DNA of 40,469 bases, from contig NZ_JAATEM010000044.1 of the NCBI RefSeq assembly GCF_012034205.1, positions 1 to 40,469 of the forward strand, read 5' to 3'. Shown here piece after piece: positions 7,751 to 20,455 of the stretch. The DNA comes from Streptomyces composti. GTDB lineage: Bacteria; Actinomycetota; Actinomycetes; Streptomycetales; Streptomycetaceae. A program made the translations under genes and the position numbers. The notes below the pieces were generated by a model. The model was not told where the DNA came from. It saw only the letters and a program-made list of their open reading frames with translations, and ran no database searches. Numbering within the stretch: the first letter of the stretch is position 1; the number at the start of each line of letters is the position of its first letter.

Positions 7751-7857
7751 AATAGATCCAGTCCGCAGGACGCTGAGATCACGACAGCTTTGCGTCCGCC
7801 GTGTGTTCGATTCTTGCCCCGAAGGGGTGAGGTCGGTCCGGGGAGGTAGACTTAGCT

Positions 7858-8139
7858 GTGTCTGGCCGGACACGTATCCGCGCATGCCCTGAGCGCACCT
7901 GTGTGGGGTGCCGGGAGCGAGCGGTCAAGAACGAGCTGCTGCGGATCGTGGCGATCGAGGGCGCGTGCGTCCCCGATCCTCGCGGTACGCTGCCCGGCCG
8001 GGGTGCTTATGTGCACCCCGTCCCGGTCTGTCTGGACCAGGCAGTGCGCCGCAAGGCGTTTCCGAGGGCGCTGCGCGTCCCGGGACCGCTCGACGTAATG
8101 GCGTTGCGCCAATACGTCGAGCAGGCACAAGGTTGCTGA
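7858..8139 (+). CDS. YlxR family (DUF448) RNA-binding protein
   Basis: A 93-residue YlxR/DUF448 protein. The hallmark motif RTCVGCRERAVKNELLRIV and the GRGAYVHP segment are present. In Bacillus and others YlxR is a small nucleic-acid-binding protein encoded between nusA and infB, reported to act as RNase P modulator or regulator; the position here is the same. The start GTG 7858 is preceded by GGGGAGG 11 nt upstream. A -10-like TAGACT lies 5 nt before the start codon, but its meaning is unclear because it overlaps the ribosome-binding region. Confidence 0.9.
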   Translation: MSGRTRIRACPERTCVGCRERAVKNELLRIVAIEGACVPDPRGTLPGRGAYVHPVPVCLDQAVRRKAFPRALRVPGPLDVMALRQYVEQAQGC

Positions 8140-8218
8140 GAGCAGCCCGTAAGAAGCGCCGTACGGAACCCCCCGTGCGGTCTGGTACCTCGCGAGTCGA
8201 AAGCAGGTCGAGATTGCG

Positions 8219-8261
8219 ATGAGCACTCGATGAGTACGCGATGAGTACGCCCATGAACTAG
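8219..8261 (+). other. Chain of three overlapping micro-ORFs in the infB leader
   Basis: Three tiny reading frames follow each other with ATGA start/stop overlaps: 8219-8233 encodes MSTR, 8230-8244 encodes MSTR, and 8241-8261 encodes MSTPMN ending in TAG. They arise from three tandem 11-bp repeats of the form CGATGAGYACK (8217-8249). The purine-rich AGGTCGAG lies just upstream of the first ATG. The chain ends 5 nt before a hairpin that abuts the infB ribosome-binding site. This is directly readable from sequence; translation of these ORFs is an inference. Confidence 0.6.
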
Positions 8262-8265
8262 CGAC

Positions 8266-8286
8266 GGTCCGGACGCAACCCGGACC
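8266..8286 (+). promoter_or_regulatory. Hairpin adjoining the infB ribosome-binding site
   Basis: GGTCCGG (8266-8272) pairs perfectly with CCGGACC (8280-8286) around a 7-nt loop. The Shine-Dalgarno AAAGGAG starts 2 nt later (8289-8295). A stem at this spot could gate ribosome access to infB, and ribosomes finishing the third micro-ORF at 8261 would touch it. Confidence 0.5.
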
Positions 8287-8299
8287 TCAAAGGAGCGAA

Positions 8300-11293
<2,994 letters not shown>

Positions 11294-11307
11294 CACCCAC
11301 GGCTGGA

Positions 11308-11340
11308 GCTGGCCGACGGGACGCGTTCCCGTCGGCCAGC
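11308..11340 (+). terminator. infB terminator hairpin
   Basis: A perfect 14-bp stem (11308-11321 with 11327-11340, core CTGGCCGACGGGA/TCCCGTCGGCCAG) with a 5-nt loop lies 14 nt after the infB stop. It splits the cluster into an upstream part (rimP to infB) and a downstream part (ylxP to truB). Confidence 0.75.
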
Positions 11341-11478
11341 GCCGCGTCTGGCGACCGGCCGCACCCCACGGGGGCCGCGGCTGCCCGCCCGGCAATTGCG
11401 TCGATGGGCCGCACCCGTTCGATGTACGGTTCTCGAAGGTCCATCGATCCCGCACCGGCGGGTTAACCGGTTGCACAC

Positions 11479-11772
11479 ATGCTTGTGGGGACGCTGTCCT
11501 TCGACCTCCTCCTCGGCGATGTCAGGTCGCTGAAGGAGAAGCGCTCCGTCGTCCGCCCGATCGTCGCCGAGCTCCAGCGCAAGTACGCGGTGAGCGCGGC
11601 CGAGGTGGATCACATGAACCTCCATCGCCGGGCTCTCATCGGCATCGCGATGGTCTCCGGCGACGCGGGGCACCTGACCGACGTGCTGGACCGTTGCGAG
11701 CGACTGGTCGCCGGCCGCCCCGAGGTGGAGCTGCTGTCCGTCAGACGGCGCTTTCACGGCGAAGACGACTGA
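11479..11772 (+). CDS. DUF503 / YlxP-like protein
   Basis: A 97-residue DUF503 protein (YlxP family), recognisable from FDLLLGDVRSLKEKRSVVRP and the C-terminal LLSVRRRF. The family sits next to rbfA/infB in many Gram-positive genomes and is thought to be linked to ribosome or RNA function, but the activity is not established. ATG 11479 has only a weak upstream ribosome-binding sequence. It comes 138 nt after the infB terminator and 48 nt before rbfA. Confidence 0.88.
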   Translation: MLVGTLSFDLLLGDVRSLKEKRSVVRPIVAELQRKYAVSAAEVDHMNLHRRALIGIAMVSGDAGHLTDVLDRCERLVAGRPEVELLSVRRRFHGEDD

Positions 11773-11820
11773 CGATCACAGCTGGCGAGATTCGAGACAG
11801 GAAAGAACGGGAGACGACCA

Positions 11821-12270
11821 GTGGCCGACAACGCGCGGGCGAAAAGGCTGGCGGACCTCATCCGAGAGGTGGTGGCCCAGAAGCTGCAGCGTGGGATCAA
11901 GGACCCGCGGCTCGGCTCGCACGTCACCATCACGGACACCCGGGTCACCGGTGACCTCCGGGAGGCGACGGTCTTCTACACCGTCTACGGGGACGACGAG
12001 GAGCGCAAGGCCGCGGCGGCCGGCCTGGAGAGCGCCAAGGGCATCCTGCGCTCCGAGGTGGGCCGGGCGGCGGGCGTGAAGTTCACGCCGACCCTGACCT
12101 TCGTCATGGACGCCCTGCCGGACACCGCACGCACCATCGAGGACCTCCTCGACAAGGCGCGCCAGTCCGACGCCAAGGTGCGCGAGGCGTCCGCCGGGGC
12201 GACCTACGCAGGAGACCCCGACCCGTACCGCAAGCCGGGCGACGACGAGACGGACGACACCGCCGAATGA
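11821..12270 (+). CDS. rbfA: Ribosome-binding factor A
   Basis: A 149-residue RbfA, a KH-type 30S assembly and cold-adaptation factor that acts on the 5' end of 16S rRNA. Family features include RAKRLADLIREVVAQKLQRG at the N-terminus, the DPRLGSHVTITDTRVTGDLREATVFYTVYG core and FTPTLTFVMDALPDTARTIE. The C-terminal tail (about 30 residues) is acidic. GTG 11821 follows GGGAG at suitable distance. The stop overlaps the truB start, indicating translational coupling. Confidence 0.95.
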   Translation: MADNARAKRLADLIREVVAQKLQRGIKDPRLGSHVTITDTRVTGDLREATVFYTVYGDDEERKAAAAGLESAKGILRSEVGRAAGVKFTPTLTFVMDALPDTARTIEDLLDKARQSDAKVREASAGATYAGDPDPYRKPGDDETDDTAE

Positions 12271-13175
12271 CCCAGAAGCACCGCACGCCCGACGGCCTTG
12301 TCATCGTCGACAAGCCGTCGGGCTTCACTTCGCACGACGTGGTCGCCAAGATGCGCGGCATCGCACGCACCCGCCGCGTCGGTCACGCCGGCACGCTCGA
12401 CCCGATGGCCACCGGTGTGCTGGTCCTCGGCGTCGAGAAGGCGACCAAGCTCCTCGGACACCTCGCCCTGACGGAGAAGGAGTACCTGGGCACCATCAGG
12501 CTCGGGCAGAACACCGTCACCGACGACGCCGAGGGCGAGATCACCTCCAGCACGGACGCCTCCGGGATCACCCGGGAGGCCGTCGACGCCGGCGTCGCCA
12601 AGCTGACCGGCGACATCATGCAGGTGCCGTCCAAGGTCAGCGCCATCAAGATCGACGGCGTGCGCTCCTACAAGCGGGCCCGCGAGGGCGAGGACTTCGA
12701 CATCCCGGCCCGGCCGGTCACCGTCTCCTCGTTCCTGGTGCACGACATGCGCGAGGCCGAGGCCGAGGACGGCACCAGGGTGATCGACCTGGTGGTCTCC
12801 GTCGTCTGCTCCTCCGGCACCTACATCCGCGCCCTCGCCCGCGACCTCGGCGCCGACCTCGGGGTCGGCGGCCACCTCACCGCGCTGCGCCGCACCCGCG
12901 TCGGCCCGTACAAGCTGGACTCGGCGAAGACGCTGGAGCAGCTCGAGCAGGAGCTGACCGTCATGCCGATCGCCGAGGCCGCCGCCGCGGCCTTCCCCCG
13001 CTGGGACGTCGACGCCAGGCGCGCCCGGCTGCTCACCAACGGGGTGCGTCTGGAGATGCCGGACGAGTACGCGGGCTCGGGCCCCGTGGCGGTCTTCGAC
13101 CCGGAGGGCCGGCTGCTCGCCCTGGTCGAGCAGCAGAAGGGCAAGGCCAAGAGCCTCGCCGTGTTCGGCGGCTGA
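12267..13175 (+). CDS. truB: tRNA pseudouridine-55 synthase
   Basis: A 302-residue TruB, which isomerises U55 in the T-loop of tRNAs. The catalytic aspartate is Asp45 in HAGTLDPMATGVLVL; the N-terminal VIVDKPSGFTSHDVV motif and the SGTYIRALARDLG motif are also present. A C-terminal PUA-like segment is reduced or diverged. ATG 12267 overlaps the rbfA stop (ATGA). A hairpin follows 18 nt after the stop codon, separating the gene from the pseudoprotease-NTPase gene. Confidence 0.95.
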   Translation: MTQKHRTPDGLVIVDKPSGFTSHDVVAKMRGIARTRRVGHAGTLDPMATGVLVLGVEKATKLLGHLALTEKEYLGTIRLGQNTVTDDAEGEITSSTDASGITREAVDAGVAKLTGDIMQVPSKVSAIKIDGVRSYKRAREGEDFDIPARPVTVSSFLVHDMREAEAEDGTRVIDLVVSVVCSSGTYIRALARDLGADLGVGGHLTALRRTRVGPYKLDSAKTLEQLEQELTVMPIAEAAAAAFPRWDVDARRARLLTNGVRLEMPDEYAGSGPVAVFDPEGRLLALVEQQKGKAKSLAVFGG

Positions 13176-13193
13176 CGACACCGGGACTGCCGC

Positions 13194-13228
13194 GGAGCGG
13201 CGTCCTGTGCCGCGCGGGGCGCCGCTCC
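13194..13228 (+). terminator. Hairpin after truB
   Basis: GGAGCGGCG (13194-13202) pairs with CGCCGCTCC (13220-13228), a perfect 9-bp stem with a 17-nt GC-rich loop that can fold further. It is a reasonable terminator for the rbfA-truB transcript. Confidence 0.5.
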
Positions 13229-13413
13229 ACGGTCCCCCTCGGTTCCCCCATCCCCAGGGTGTATCCGTCCCGCCCCGCCCGTTCACCCGTAAGCGCGGGC
13301 GCTCGGAGTGAACCGGGGGAGCGGAAGGGGGCGCGTTCGTCCGGCGCTCTGTCCCGCTGATCATCTTCGCCGTACCGTCGGAGCAAGGCACGGCGGTACG
13401 GCGGGGAGGCGGC

Positions 13414-16400
13414 GTGACGGCTCAGCGGATCGCCCCGGAACAGGCGAGCGTCTCCGACCGGGGCAGCGTCCCGGACCGGGGGAGCGCCCCCGACGACGTC
13501 CTGGTACGCATCCACGACCTCGCCGGCCGGCCGCGCGGCACCGGCTTCCTCGCCGACCACCACGGCACGCTGATCACCAGCCACGAGGCGGTCGACGGAC
13601 TGCCCCGCCTGGTGCTCCACGCCCCCTCCGGGCGGAGCTGCGCGGTCACGGCGGACGAGGTGACCGCGCTGCCCGCGCTGGGCCTGGCGCTGGTGCGCAC
13701 CGAAGGGCTCGGCGTGGCCCCCCTGCCGGTCTCCGCCCGCGAGCACATCGACCCCGGCACCTACGTCCGCATCCCCGCGGGCGGCTGGCGTCAGGCGCGG
13801 GTACTGGGCACCACCCCGGTCACCTACACCGCCGTGGACCGCTGCCACGGGCTGCCCGAGGCGCTGGAACTCGCCGTGGGCACCGCGGGCCGGGACGCGC
13901 TGCGGCTGGGCGGCGGCGCGGCGGGCGGCCCGGTGCTCGACGCGGCCACCGGCGCCGTGCTGGGCGTGCTCGGCACGGCACTGTCGTCCGAGACCGCCGA
14001 CGTCGGATTCGCCGTGCCCCTGCGCCCCGCCACCGAGGCGCTCGGCGAGCTGCTCGCCGAGAACGCGGCCACGGTCCCCGCCTACGGCGACGACCTGAAC
14101 CTCGCCGGACTGCTGGAGCTCACGGCCACCTCGGTGGCCCAGGACGGACCGCCCGGTGCCCTGCTGCCGCAGCCCGTGGTGGAGCGCACGGCCGTGATCG
14201 CCGAACTCACCGCCTTCGAGGAGGGCACCGCCTGCGTGCTGGGCCTGGTCGGGCCGCCCGGCAGCGGCCGCACCACGGAACTGGCGGCGCTCGCCGCCCG
14301 CCGGCACCGGGCGGGGCGGCCGACGCTGTGGCTGCGCGGCGCGGACCTGCGCGGTGAGGACACCTCGGTCGCGGACGCCGCCCGCCGGGCGCTGGACCGG
14401 TCCGCCCGGATCGTGGCCGCCGCCGGCCACACCCCCGGCCCCGTCGAGGACCTCGGCGACACAGGACCGGAGCGGCTCGCCCGGTTCGCCGCCGCCACCG
14501 GACGCCCGCTGCTGCTCCTGCTCGACAACCCGGAGGAGATGCCGGCGGAACTGGCCGAGCGGCTCCCCGCGTGGACCGCGGGGACGGCCCGCTGGCTCAA
14601 CGAGCAGGGCGCACGCCTGGTGCTCGCCTGCCGCGAGGAGCACTGGGAGCAGGCCGGCGCCCGTTACCCGGCGGAGCTGCTGCACGGGAGCGGCCCCGGC
14701 GGGGACGGCCCGCCCGCCTGTGTGCGCCTCGGCGATCTGACCACCGAGGAGGCCTGGGAGGCCCGCCGCCGCCAGGGCATCCCGGAGGGCGTCCTGGCCG
14801 ACGCCCGGCACCCCCTGACCCTGCGCCTGCTCGCCGAGATCCTGGCGGCCCTCGGCGACGACGGCGCGGACCCGCCGTCCGGCGCCGGGCTCCGCCCCGC
14901 CGCAGGACAGGGGCCGCACTGGGCCCCCGCACGCGCGCTCACCGCACCCGCATCCGGTGCCCGCGGCGGCAGCGGCGGCGCCGACGACCGGGCCGGGGTG
15001 GACGACATCCGCCCGCCCGAGGCCGGCCTCGACCGGGACGCCGTCTTCGCCGCCTACCTCGATCTGGCGTGCCTGCGCGTCGCCGTGCGGCTCGCCGCCG
15101 AGAACGGCGTGCGCGGCACCGCCGTGCGGCGGCTCGCCGCCAGGGTCGCCGGGCAGGTGCACGAGGCCGCGCGGCTCAGCCTCGAGGACGGCGGGCTGAC
15201 TCGGGAGGCGTTCGAGACGCTCTTCCCCTGGGGAGCCGCGCCGCACCGGCTCGGCGGCGGGACCGGCTGGGCCTCCGCCGTGCTCGCCGAGGGCCTCCTG
15301 GTGCCCGCGGGCTCCGGCTACCGCTTCGCCCACGAGGAGCTCGCGGACTGGCTCCAGGGCCTCCATCTCGACCTGGACGGTGCCCTGCGCACCCTGGTGC
15401 ACGACCGGCCGGACCGGCCGGTCCCGCACCACCGCCTCGGCCCCGTCACCCAGGCCATGCTGCTGCTCGCCCGCCAGCACGGACCCCGCCACCTCGCCTC
15501 ACGCCTCGCCGACCTGGTGCACGCGCTGGACGCCGACCCCGGCTCCTGGTGGGCGGCCCGGCTGCTCACCGGCACCCTCACCCGCGTACCGGACGCCACG
15601 CCGTACACCGAGGTGCTCCGGCTGCTGGCGGACCGGACCGTGGCCTGGCGTCAGCGGGGGAGCGTGCCGCCCGGCCTCGGCCCGGCCTTCTGGGCCTCGC
15701 TCGCGCTGCCGCAGGACGCCCGCCTGGCGCTGCTGCGCCGCCTGGTGCACGCCGACGGTCCCCCCTGCGAGCCCGGCCCGCGGTTCCTCGACGAGGTCGC
15801 GCGGCAGCTCACCGCCGACCCCCGCGCCGTGGTGCCGCTGCTGGTGCGCTGGTTCGACGACGAGCGGCCGCTGCCCGCCACCCCGCACGCCACCGCGGCC
15901 ACCGCCGCCCAGGCCCTGCTGTACACCCACCGGCACCGCGCACCGGACACGCTCACCGACGCCCTCGCCGACAGCACGCACCGCAGGGCGGAGCAGCTGC
16001 TCACCGCGCTCGCCGAGGAGGAACCGGCCGTCGTGTGCCGGGCCGTCGACCGCTGGGCCCGCGATGAACGCCCCACCCGCCGGAGCGCCGCCGTGACCTA
16101 CGGCCTGCGCGCCGCGCCGCACGCCCGCGACGTCGCCGACCGCGCGCTGCTGCGCTACGCGGCCCTCGCCCTGCTGGTCCGCAGCAGCGACCGCGCCCTG
16201 CACGGCGGCGCCCTCGCCCTGCTCGTGCGCGACCCCAGCAGCCGGGACCGCCATCTGGCGCGCGCCCTGCGCCACTTCACGGCCGGCGACCCGCTGCTGC
16301 CGCCGAGCGCCCTCATCCAGGCGCTGAGCACGCACCCCGGGCCGGTGCTCGACGCCTTCCGCGAGCGGCTGGCGCAGCCCGCCGGCTCCGCCGAGGCTCT

Positions 16401-16977
16401 CCACGCCCTCGCCGACGCCACCACACCCGGGCTCACCGACCGGGTCGCCGCGCTGCTCCGGGACGCCGCCGGGCGGCGCCCGGAACTCGCCGGGCAGATC
16501 GCGGCCTACGCCGACCGGCGGCTGGACCGCGAGCCGGCCCTCGGGGACACCGGGCTGCGGCCACTGCTCACCGCCCTGCTCTCCGGCGGTCCCGAACCTC
16601 TGCGGGCCGCGCTCGCCGGAGTCCTCGCCGCACCCTGCGCGGCCTCCTCCCGCCCGCTGCGCCGGGAGCTGCTCGACCGCCTCCTCGCCGACGAGAGCGA
16701 CCCGGGCGTCCTCGACGCCGTCCTGCGCGCCGCGGCCCGTCACACCGGCGAGGAGCAGCGGGCGCTTGTGCACCGCACCGGTCTGCTGCTGATCCGCACG
16801 GCCGAGGGCGCCACGCGCTTCGACCGCGCCCTGGTCGACCTGTCCCGGCACATCCCCGGCTTCGCCGCCGCCGTGACCGGATGGCTCGCACAGGCGCCGC
16901 AGGAGTGGGCCGCGGTCGTCGGCCCCAGCTCCCGGCGCGCCATCGAGAACCTGGCAGGTGCGACCGTCCCCGCTTGA
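13414..16977 (+). CDS. Pseudo-trypsin/STAND-like NTPase fusion with helical-repeat C-terminus
   Basis: A 1187-residue multidomain protein of unknown role. Residues about 28-210 have a trypsin/HtrA-like outline: GTGFLADHHGTLITSHEAV with His57, LPALGLALVRT at the usual Asp position (Gly90), and GGGAAGGPVLD at the usual nucleophile position (Ala170 instead of Ser). Two of three triad residues are missing, so it is probably a pseudoprotease. Residues about 255-480 form a STAND/NACHT-like NTPase: Walker A GPPGSGRTT (280-288) with Arg286 replacing Lys, Walker B RPLLLLLDN (Asp371), then LVLACREEHW. The rest (500-1187) is alpha-helical and resembles HEAT/armadillo repeats. No transmembrane segment is seen. 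GTG 13414 follows GGGGAGG. It stands alone between truB and ribF on the same strand. Confidence 0.8.
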   Translation: MTAQRIAPEQASVSDRGSVPDRGSAPDDVLVRIHDLAGRPRGTGFLADHHGTLITSHEAVDGLPRLVLHAPSGRSCAVTADEVTALPALGLALVRTEGLGVAPLPVSAREHIDPGTYVRIPAGGWRQARVLGTTPVTYTAVDRCHGLPEALELAVGTAGRDALRLGGGAAGGPVLDAATGAVLGVLGTALSSETADVGFAVPLRPATEALGELLAENAATVPAYGDDLNLAGLLELTATSVAQDGPPGALLPQPVVERTAVIAELTAFEEGTACVLGLVGPPGSGRTTELAALAARRHRAGRPTLWLRGADLRGEDTSVADAARRALDRSARIVAAAGHTPGPVEDLGDTGPERLARFAAATGRPLLLLLDNPEEMPAELAERLPAWTAGTARWLNEQGARLVLACREEHWEQAGARYPAELLHGSGPGGDGPPACVRLGDLTTEEAWEARRRQGIPEGVLADARHPLTLRLLAEILAALGDDGADPPSGAGLRPAAGQGPHWAPARALTAPASGARGGSGGADDRAGVDDIRPPEAGLDRDAVFAAYLDLACLRVAVRLAAENGVRGTAVRRLAARVAGQVHEAARLSLEDGGLTREAFETLFPWGAAPHRLGGGTGWASAVLAEGLLVPAGSGYRFAHEELADWLQGLHLDLDGALRTLVHDRPDRPVPHHRLGPVTQAMLLLARQHGPRHLASRLADLVHALDADPGSWWAARLLTGTLTRVPDATPYTEVLRLLADRTVAWRQRGSVPPGLGPAFWASLALPQDARLALLRRLVHADGPPCEPGPRFLDEVARQLTADPRAVVPLLVRWFDDERPLPATPHATAATAAQALLYTHRHRAPDTLTDALADSTHRRAEQLLTALAEEEPAVVCRAVDRWARDERPTRRSAAVTYGLRAAPHARDVADRALLRYAALALLVRSSDRALHGGALALLVRDPSSRDRHLARALRHFTAGDPLLPPSALIQALSTHPGPVLDAFRERLAQPAGSAEALHALADATTPGLTDRVAALLRDAAGRRPELAGQIAAYADRRLDREPALGDTGLRPLLTALLSGGPEPLRAALAGVLAAPCAASSRPLRRELLDRLLADESDPGVLDAVLRAAARHTGEEQRALVHRTGLLLIRTAEGATRFDRALVDLSRHIPGFAAAVTGWLAQAPQEWAAVVGPSSRRAIENLAGATVPA

Positions 16978-16991
16978 CCCTCACGGACCCC

Positions 16992-17039
16992 GTCACCGGG
17001 CGGGCCACCGGACCTGTCGCCGGACCCGTCGCCGGACCT
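16992..17039. repeat. Four 12-bp degenerate tandem repeats upstream of ribF
   Basis: Units 16992-17003, 17004-17015, 17016-17027 and 17028-17039 follow the pattern GYCRCCGGACCY, the last two differing by one base. They lie between the NTPase stop and the ribF promoter region. Confidence 0.7.
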
Positions 17040-17158
17040 GCCGTGCGGACGTGCACCCCGTCACAGGCCCGATGCCGATGCGGGCCGAGGGCGGGCGGCA
17101 TGGCACCCTTAGACCTGCGTACTCGGTTTGGACGAGGTTTCGACAAGGAGCAGGCACA

Positions 17159-18121
17159 GTGCAGCGCTGGCGTGGCTTGGAGGACATCCCCCAGGACTGG
17201 GGGCGCAGCGTCGTCACCATCGGCTCCTACGACGGTGTCCACCGAGGGCACCAGCTGATCATCCGGCACGCCGTGGAGCGCGCCCGCGAGCTGGGCATTC
17301 CCGCCGTGGTGGTCACCTTCGACCCGCACCCCAGCGAGGTCGTCCGCCCCGGCAGCCACCCGCCGCTGCTCGCCCCGCACCACCGGCGTGCCGAACTCAT
17401 GGCGGAGCTGGGCGTGGACGCCGTGCTGATCCTGCCGTTCACCAAGGAGTTCTCCAAGCTGTCCCCGGCCGACTTCGTGGTGAAGGTGCTGGTGGACAAG
17501 CTGCACGCCAAGGCGGTCGTGGAGGGCCCCAACTTCCGCTTCGGCCACAAGGCCGCCGGCACCGTGGACTACCTCGCCGAGCAGGGCAAGGTGTACGACT
17601 TCGACGTCGAGGTCGTCGACCTGTACGTCACCGGTGAGGCCGGCGGCGGCGAGCCGTTCTCCTCCACGCTCACCCGGCGCCTGGTCGCCGAGGGCGATGT
17701 CGCCGGCGCCGCCGAGATCCTGGGCCGCCCGCACCGCGTGGAGGGCGTGGTGGTGCGCGGCGCCCAGCGCGGCCGCGAACTGGGCTTCCCCACCGCCAAC
17801 GTCGAGACCCTGCCGCACACCGCGATCCCCGCCGACGGCGTCTACGCCGGCTGGCTGCACGCCCAGGGCGAGGTGATGCCGGCGGCGATCTCGGTCGGGA
17901 CCAACCCGCAGTTCGACGGCACCGAGCGCACGGTGGAGGCGTACGCCATCGACCGGGAAGGGCTCGACCTGTACGGGCTGCATGTCGCCGTGGACTTCCT
18001 GGCGTTCGTGCGCGGGCAGGCGAAGTTCGACACGCTGGACGACCTGATGGCGCAGATGCGGCAGGACGTCGAGCGGTGCAAGGAGCTGATCACCGCGGCC
18101 GAGCGCGAGCAGAGCGCCTGA
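17159..18121 (+). CDS. ribF: Bifunctional riboflavin kinase / FMN adenylyltransferase
   Basis: A 320-residue RibF that makes FMN from riboflavin and then FAD. The N-terminal adenylyltransferase domain shows VVTIGSYDGVHRGHQ (the GxFDGVHxGH motif with Tyr for Phe), VVVTFDPHPSEVV and VEGPNFRFGHKAAG. The C-terminal kinase domain (from about residue 185) has GRPHRVEGVVVRGAQRGREL and the GFPTANVE motif that binds ATP and metal. GTG 17159 follows AAGGAG at 8 nt spacing; TAGACC at about 17109 could be a -10. FAD/FMN made here serves flavoenzymes such as ThyX encoded further along. Confidence 0.95.
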   Translation: MQRWRGLEDIPQDWGRSVVTIGSYDGVHRGHQLIIRHAVERARELGIPAVVVTFDPHPSEVVRPGSHPPLLAPHHRRAELMAELGVDAVLILPFTKEFSKLSPADFVVKVLVDKLHAKAVVEGPNFRFGHKAAGTVDYLAEQGKVYDFDVEVVDLYVTGEAGGGEPFSSTLTRRLVAEGDVAGAAEILGRPHRVEGVVVRGAQRGRELGFPTANVETLPHTAIPADGVYAGWLHAQGEVMPAAISVGTNPQFDGTERTVEAYAIDREGLDLYGLHVAVDFLAFVRGQAKFDTLDDLMAQMRQDVERCKELITAAEREQSA

Positions 18122-18127
18122 GCGACG

Positions 18128-18235
18128 GCCCGGCCGGACCTTCCGGCGGGCGCCTCGGCACCTGCCCGGCCGGACCTTCCGGCGGGGCGCCTCGGCACCT
18201 GCCCGGCCGGACCTTCCGGCAGGCGCCTGAGCACC
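18128..18235. repeat. Three 36/37-bp tandem repeats with internal hairpins
   Basis: Units begin at 18128, 18164 and 18201 with GCCCGGCCGGACCTTCCGGC. Each contains GCCGGA-CCT-TCCGGC, a 6-bp stem with a 3-nt loop. The array starts 6 nt after the ribF stop and lies in the convergent gap before the ABC operon, so a stack of small hairpins may serve as a bidirectional terminator. No spacers and no cas genes are present. Confidence 0.7.
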
Positions 18236-18341
18236 GGCCCGGGCGCCGTGCGGCAGGCGCCTGGGCCCTCGGCTCGGCGTCGGTCTCGGTCGGTCTCGGA
18301 GCCAGGCCTTCCGGCGGGCGCCCGGCCGCCCGCCGTTCCGC

Positions 18342-19363
18342 TCAGCGCGCGGCCGTCGCCGTCGCCCAGTGACACGCCACCTGAGCCGTGGCATCCCCGG
18401 TCAGCATCTCCAGGTCCCGCGTCCGGCAGGCCTCCGCCACGCCGGCCCGCTCCGCCTCGCCGCTCGCCAGGATCTGGCAGCGGGCGTGGAAGCGGCAGCC
18501 CGAGGGGACGCGGGAGGGGTCCGGGGGCTCGCCGGTGAGCACCACCGGGTCGCCGGGAGCCTCCGGGAGCACCGAGAGCAGCGCCTGTGTGTAGGGATGC
18601 CGCGGAGTGGTCAGCACCTGCTCCACCGGGCCCGTCTCGACGATCCGGCCCAGATACATCACCGCCACCCGGTCGGCGATGTTCCAGGCCAGCCCCAGAT
18701 CGTGCGTGACGACCAGCGCGGACAGGCCCAGTTCTCCGCGCAGCCGCAGGAGCAGCGCCAGGATCTCGCCGCGCACCGAGGCGTCCAGGGAGGCCACCGG
18801 CTCGTCGGCGACGAGGAGTTCGGGCTCCAGGACCAGCGCACCCGCGATCACCACGCGCTGGCGCTGGCCGCCGGACAGCTCGTGCGGATAGCGCAGGAAG
18901 AAGCGCTCGGGCGGCCGCAGCCCGGCCCGCGACAGCGCCTGCGCCACGGCCGCCTGCTCGTCACCGCCGTGGCCGTGGATGCGCAGCCCTTCGGCCACCG
19001 CGTCGTACACCGTGTGCCGGGGGTTGAGCGAGCCGCTCGGGTCCTGCAGCACCAGCTGCACCCGCTTGCGGTAGGCCTTCAGGGAGCGCCCTGAGTACTC
19101 CAGCGGCCGCCCGTCGAAGATGACGCTGCCCCGGGTCGGCGTGACGAGCCCCAGCAGGGTGCGGGCCAGCGTCGTCTTCCCGCAGCCGGACTCACCGACC
19201 AGGGCGACGATCTCGCCGGGCCGGATGTCGAGATCGACACCGTCCACGGCACGGGCGGCCGGCGCGCCGTGCCGCCCGGGGAACGTGACATGCACACCCT
19301 GCGCACTCAGCAGGGCGGTCCCGGTCCCGGGCTGCGTGCCGTGGTCGGTGGCGGGGGAGAGGG

Positions 19364-19367
<4 letters not shown>
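18342..19367 (-). CDS. Peptide/nickel-type ABC transporter ATP-binding protein (DppF/OppF-like)
   Basis: A 341-residue ATPase. Walker A GESGCGKTT, Q-loop VQLVLQDPSGSLNP, signature LSGGQRQRVVIAGAL, Walker B LLVADEPVASLD and H-loop VVTHDLGL are intact. The C-terminal extension has four cysteines (GCRFHARC, then two later Cys), the arrangement that in Dpp-type ATPases can hold a [4Fe-4S] cluster. It pairs with the other ATPase of the operon at the cytoplasmic face of the importer. ATG 19367 overlaps the previous stop (ATGA). It is the last gene of the minus-strand operon. Substrate (oligopeptide, dipeptide or metal) cannot be told. Confidence 0.92.

Positions 19368-20451
<1,084 letters not shown>

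Positions 20452-20455
<4 letters not shown>

Noticed and set aside
7847..7857. TAGACT just before ylxR as a leaderless promoter
   Set aside because: It is only 5 nt from the GTG and overlaps the spacing region of a clear GGGGAGG ribosome-binding site, so it is more likely chance.
16992..17039. 12-bp repeats before ribF as a riboswitch (FMN type)
   Set aside because: No conserved FMN-riboswitch sequence elements are seen, and ribF has a short leader with a normal ribosome-binding site.
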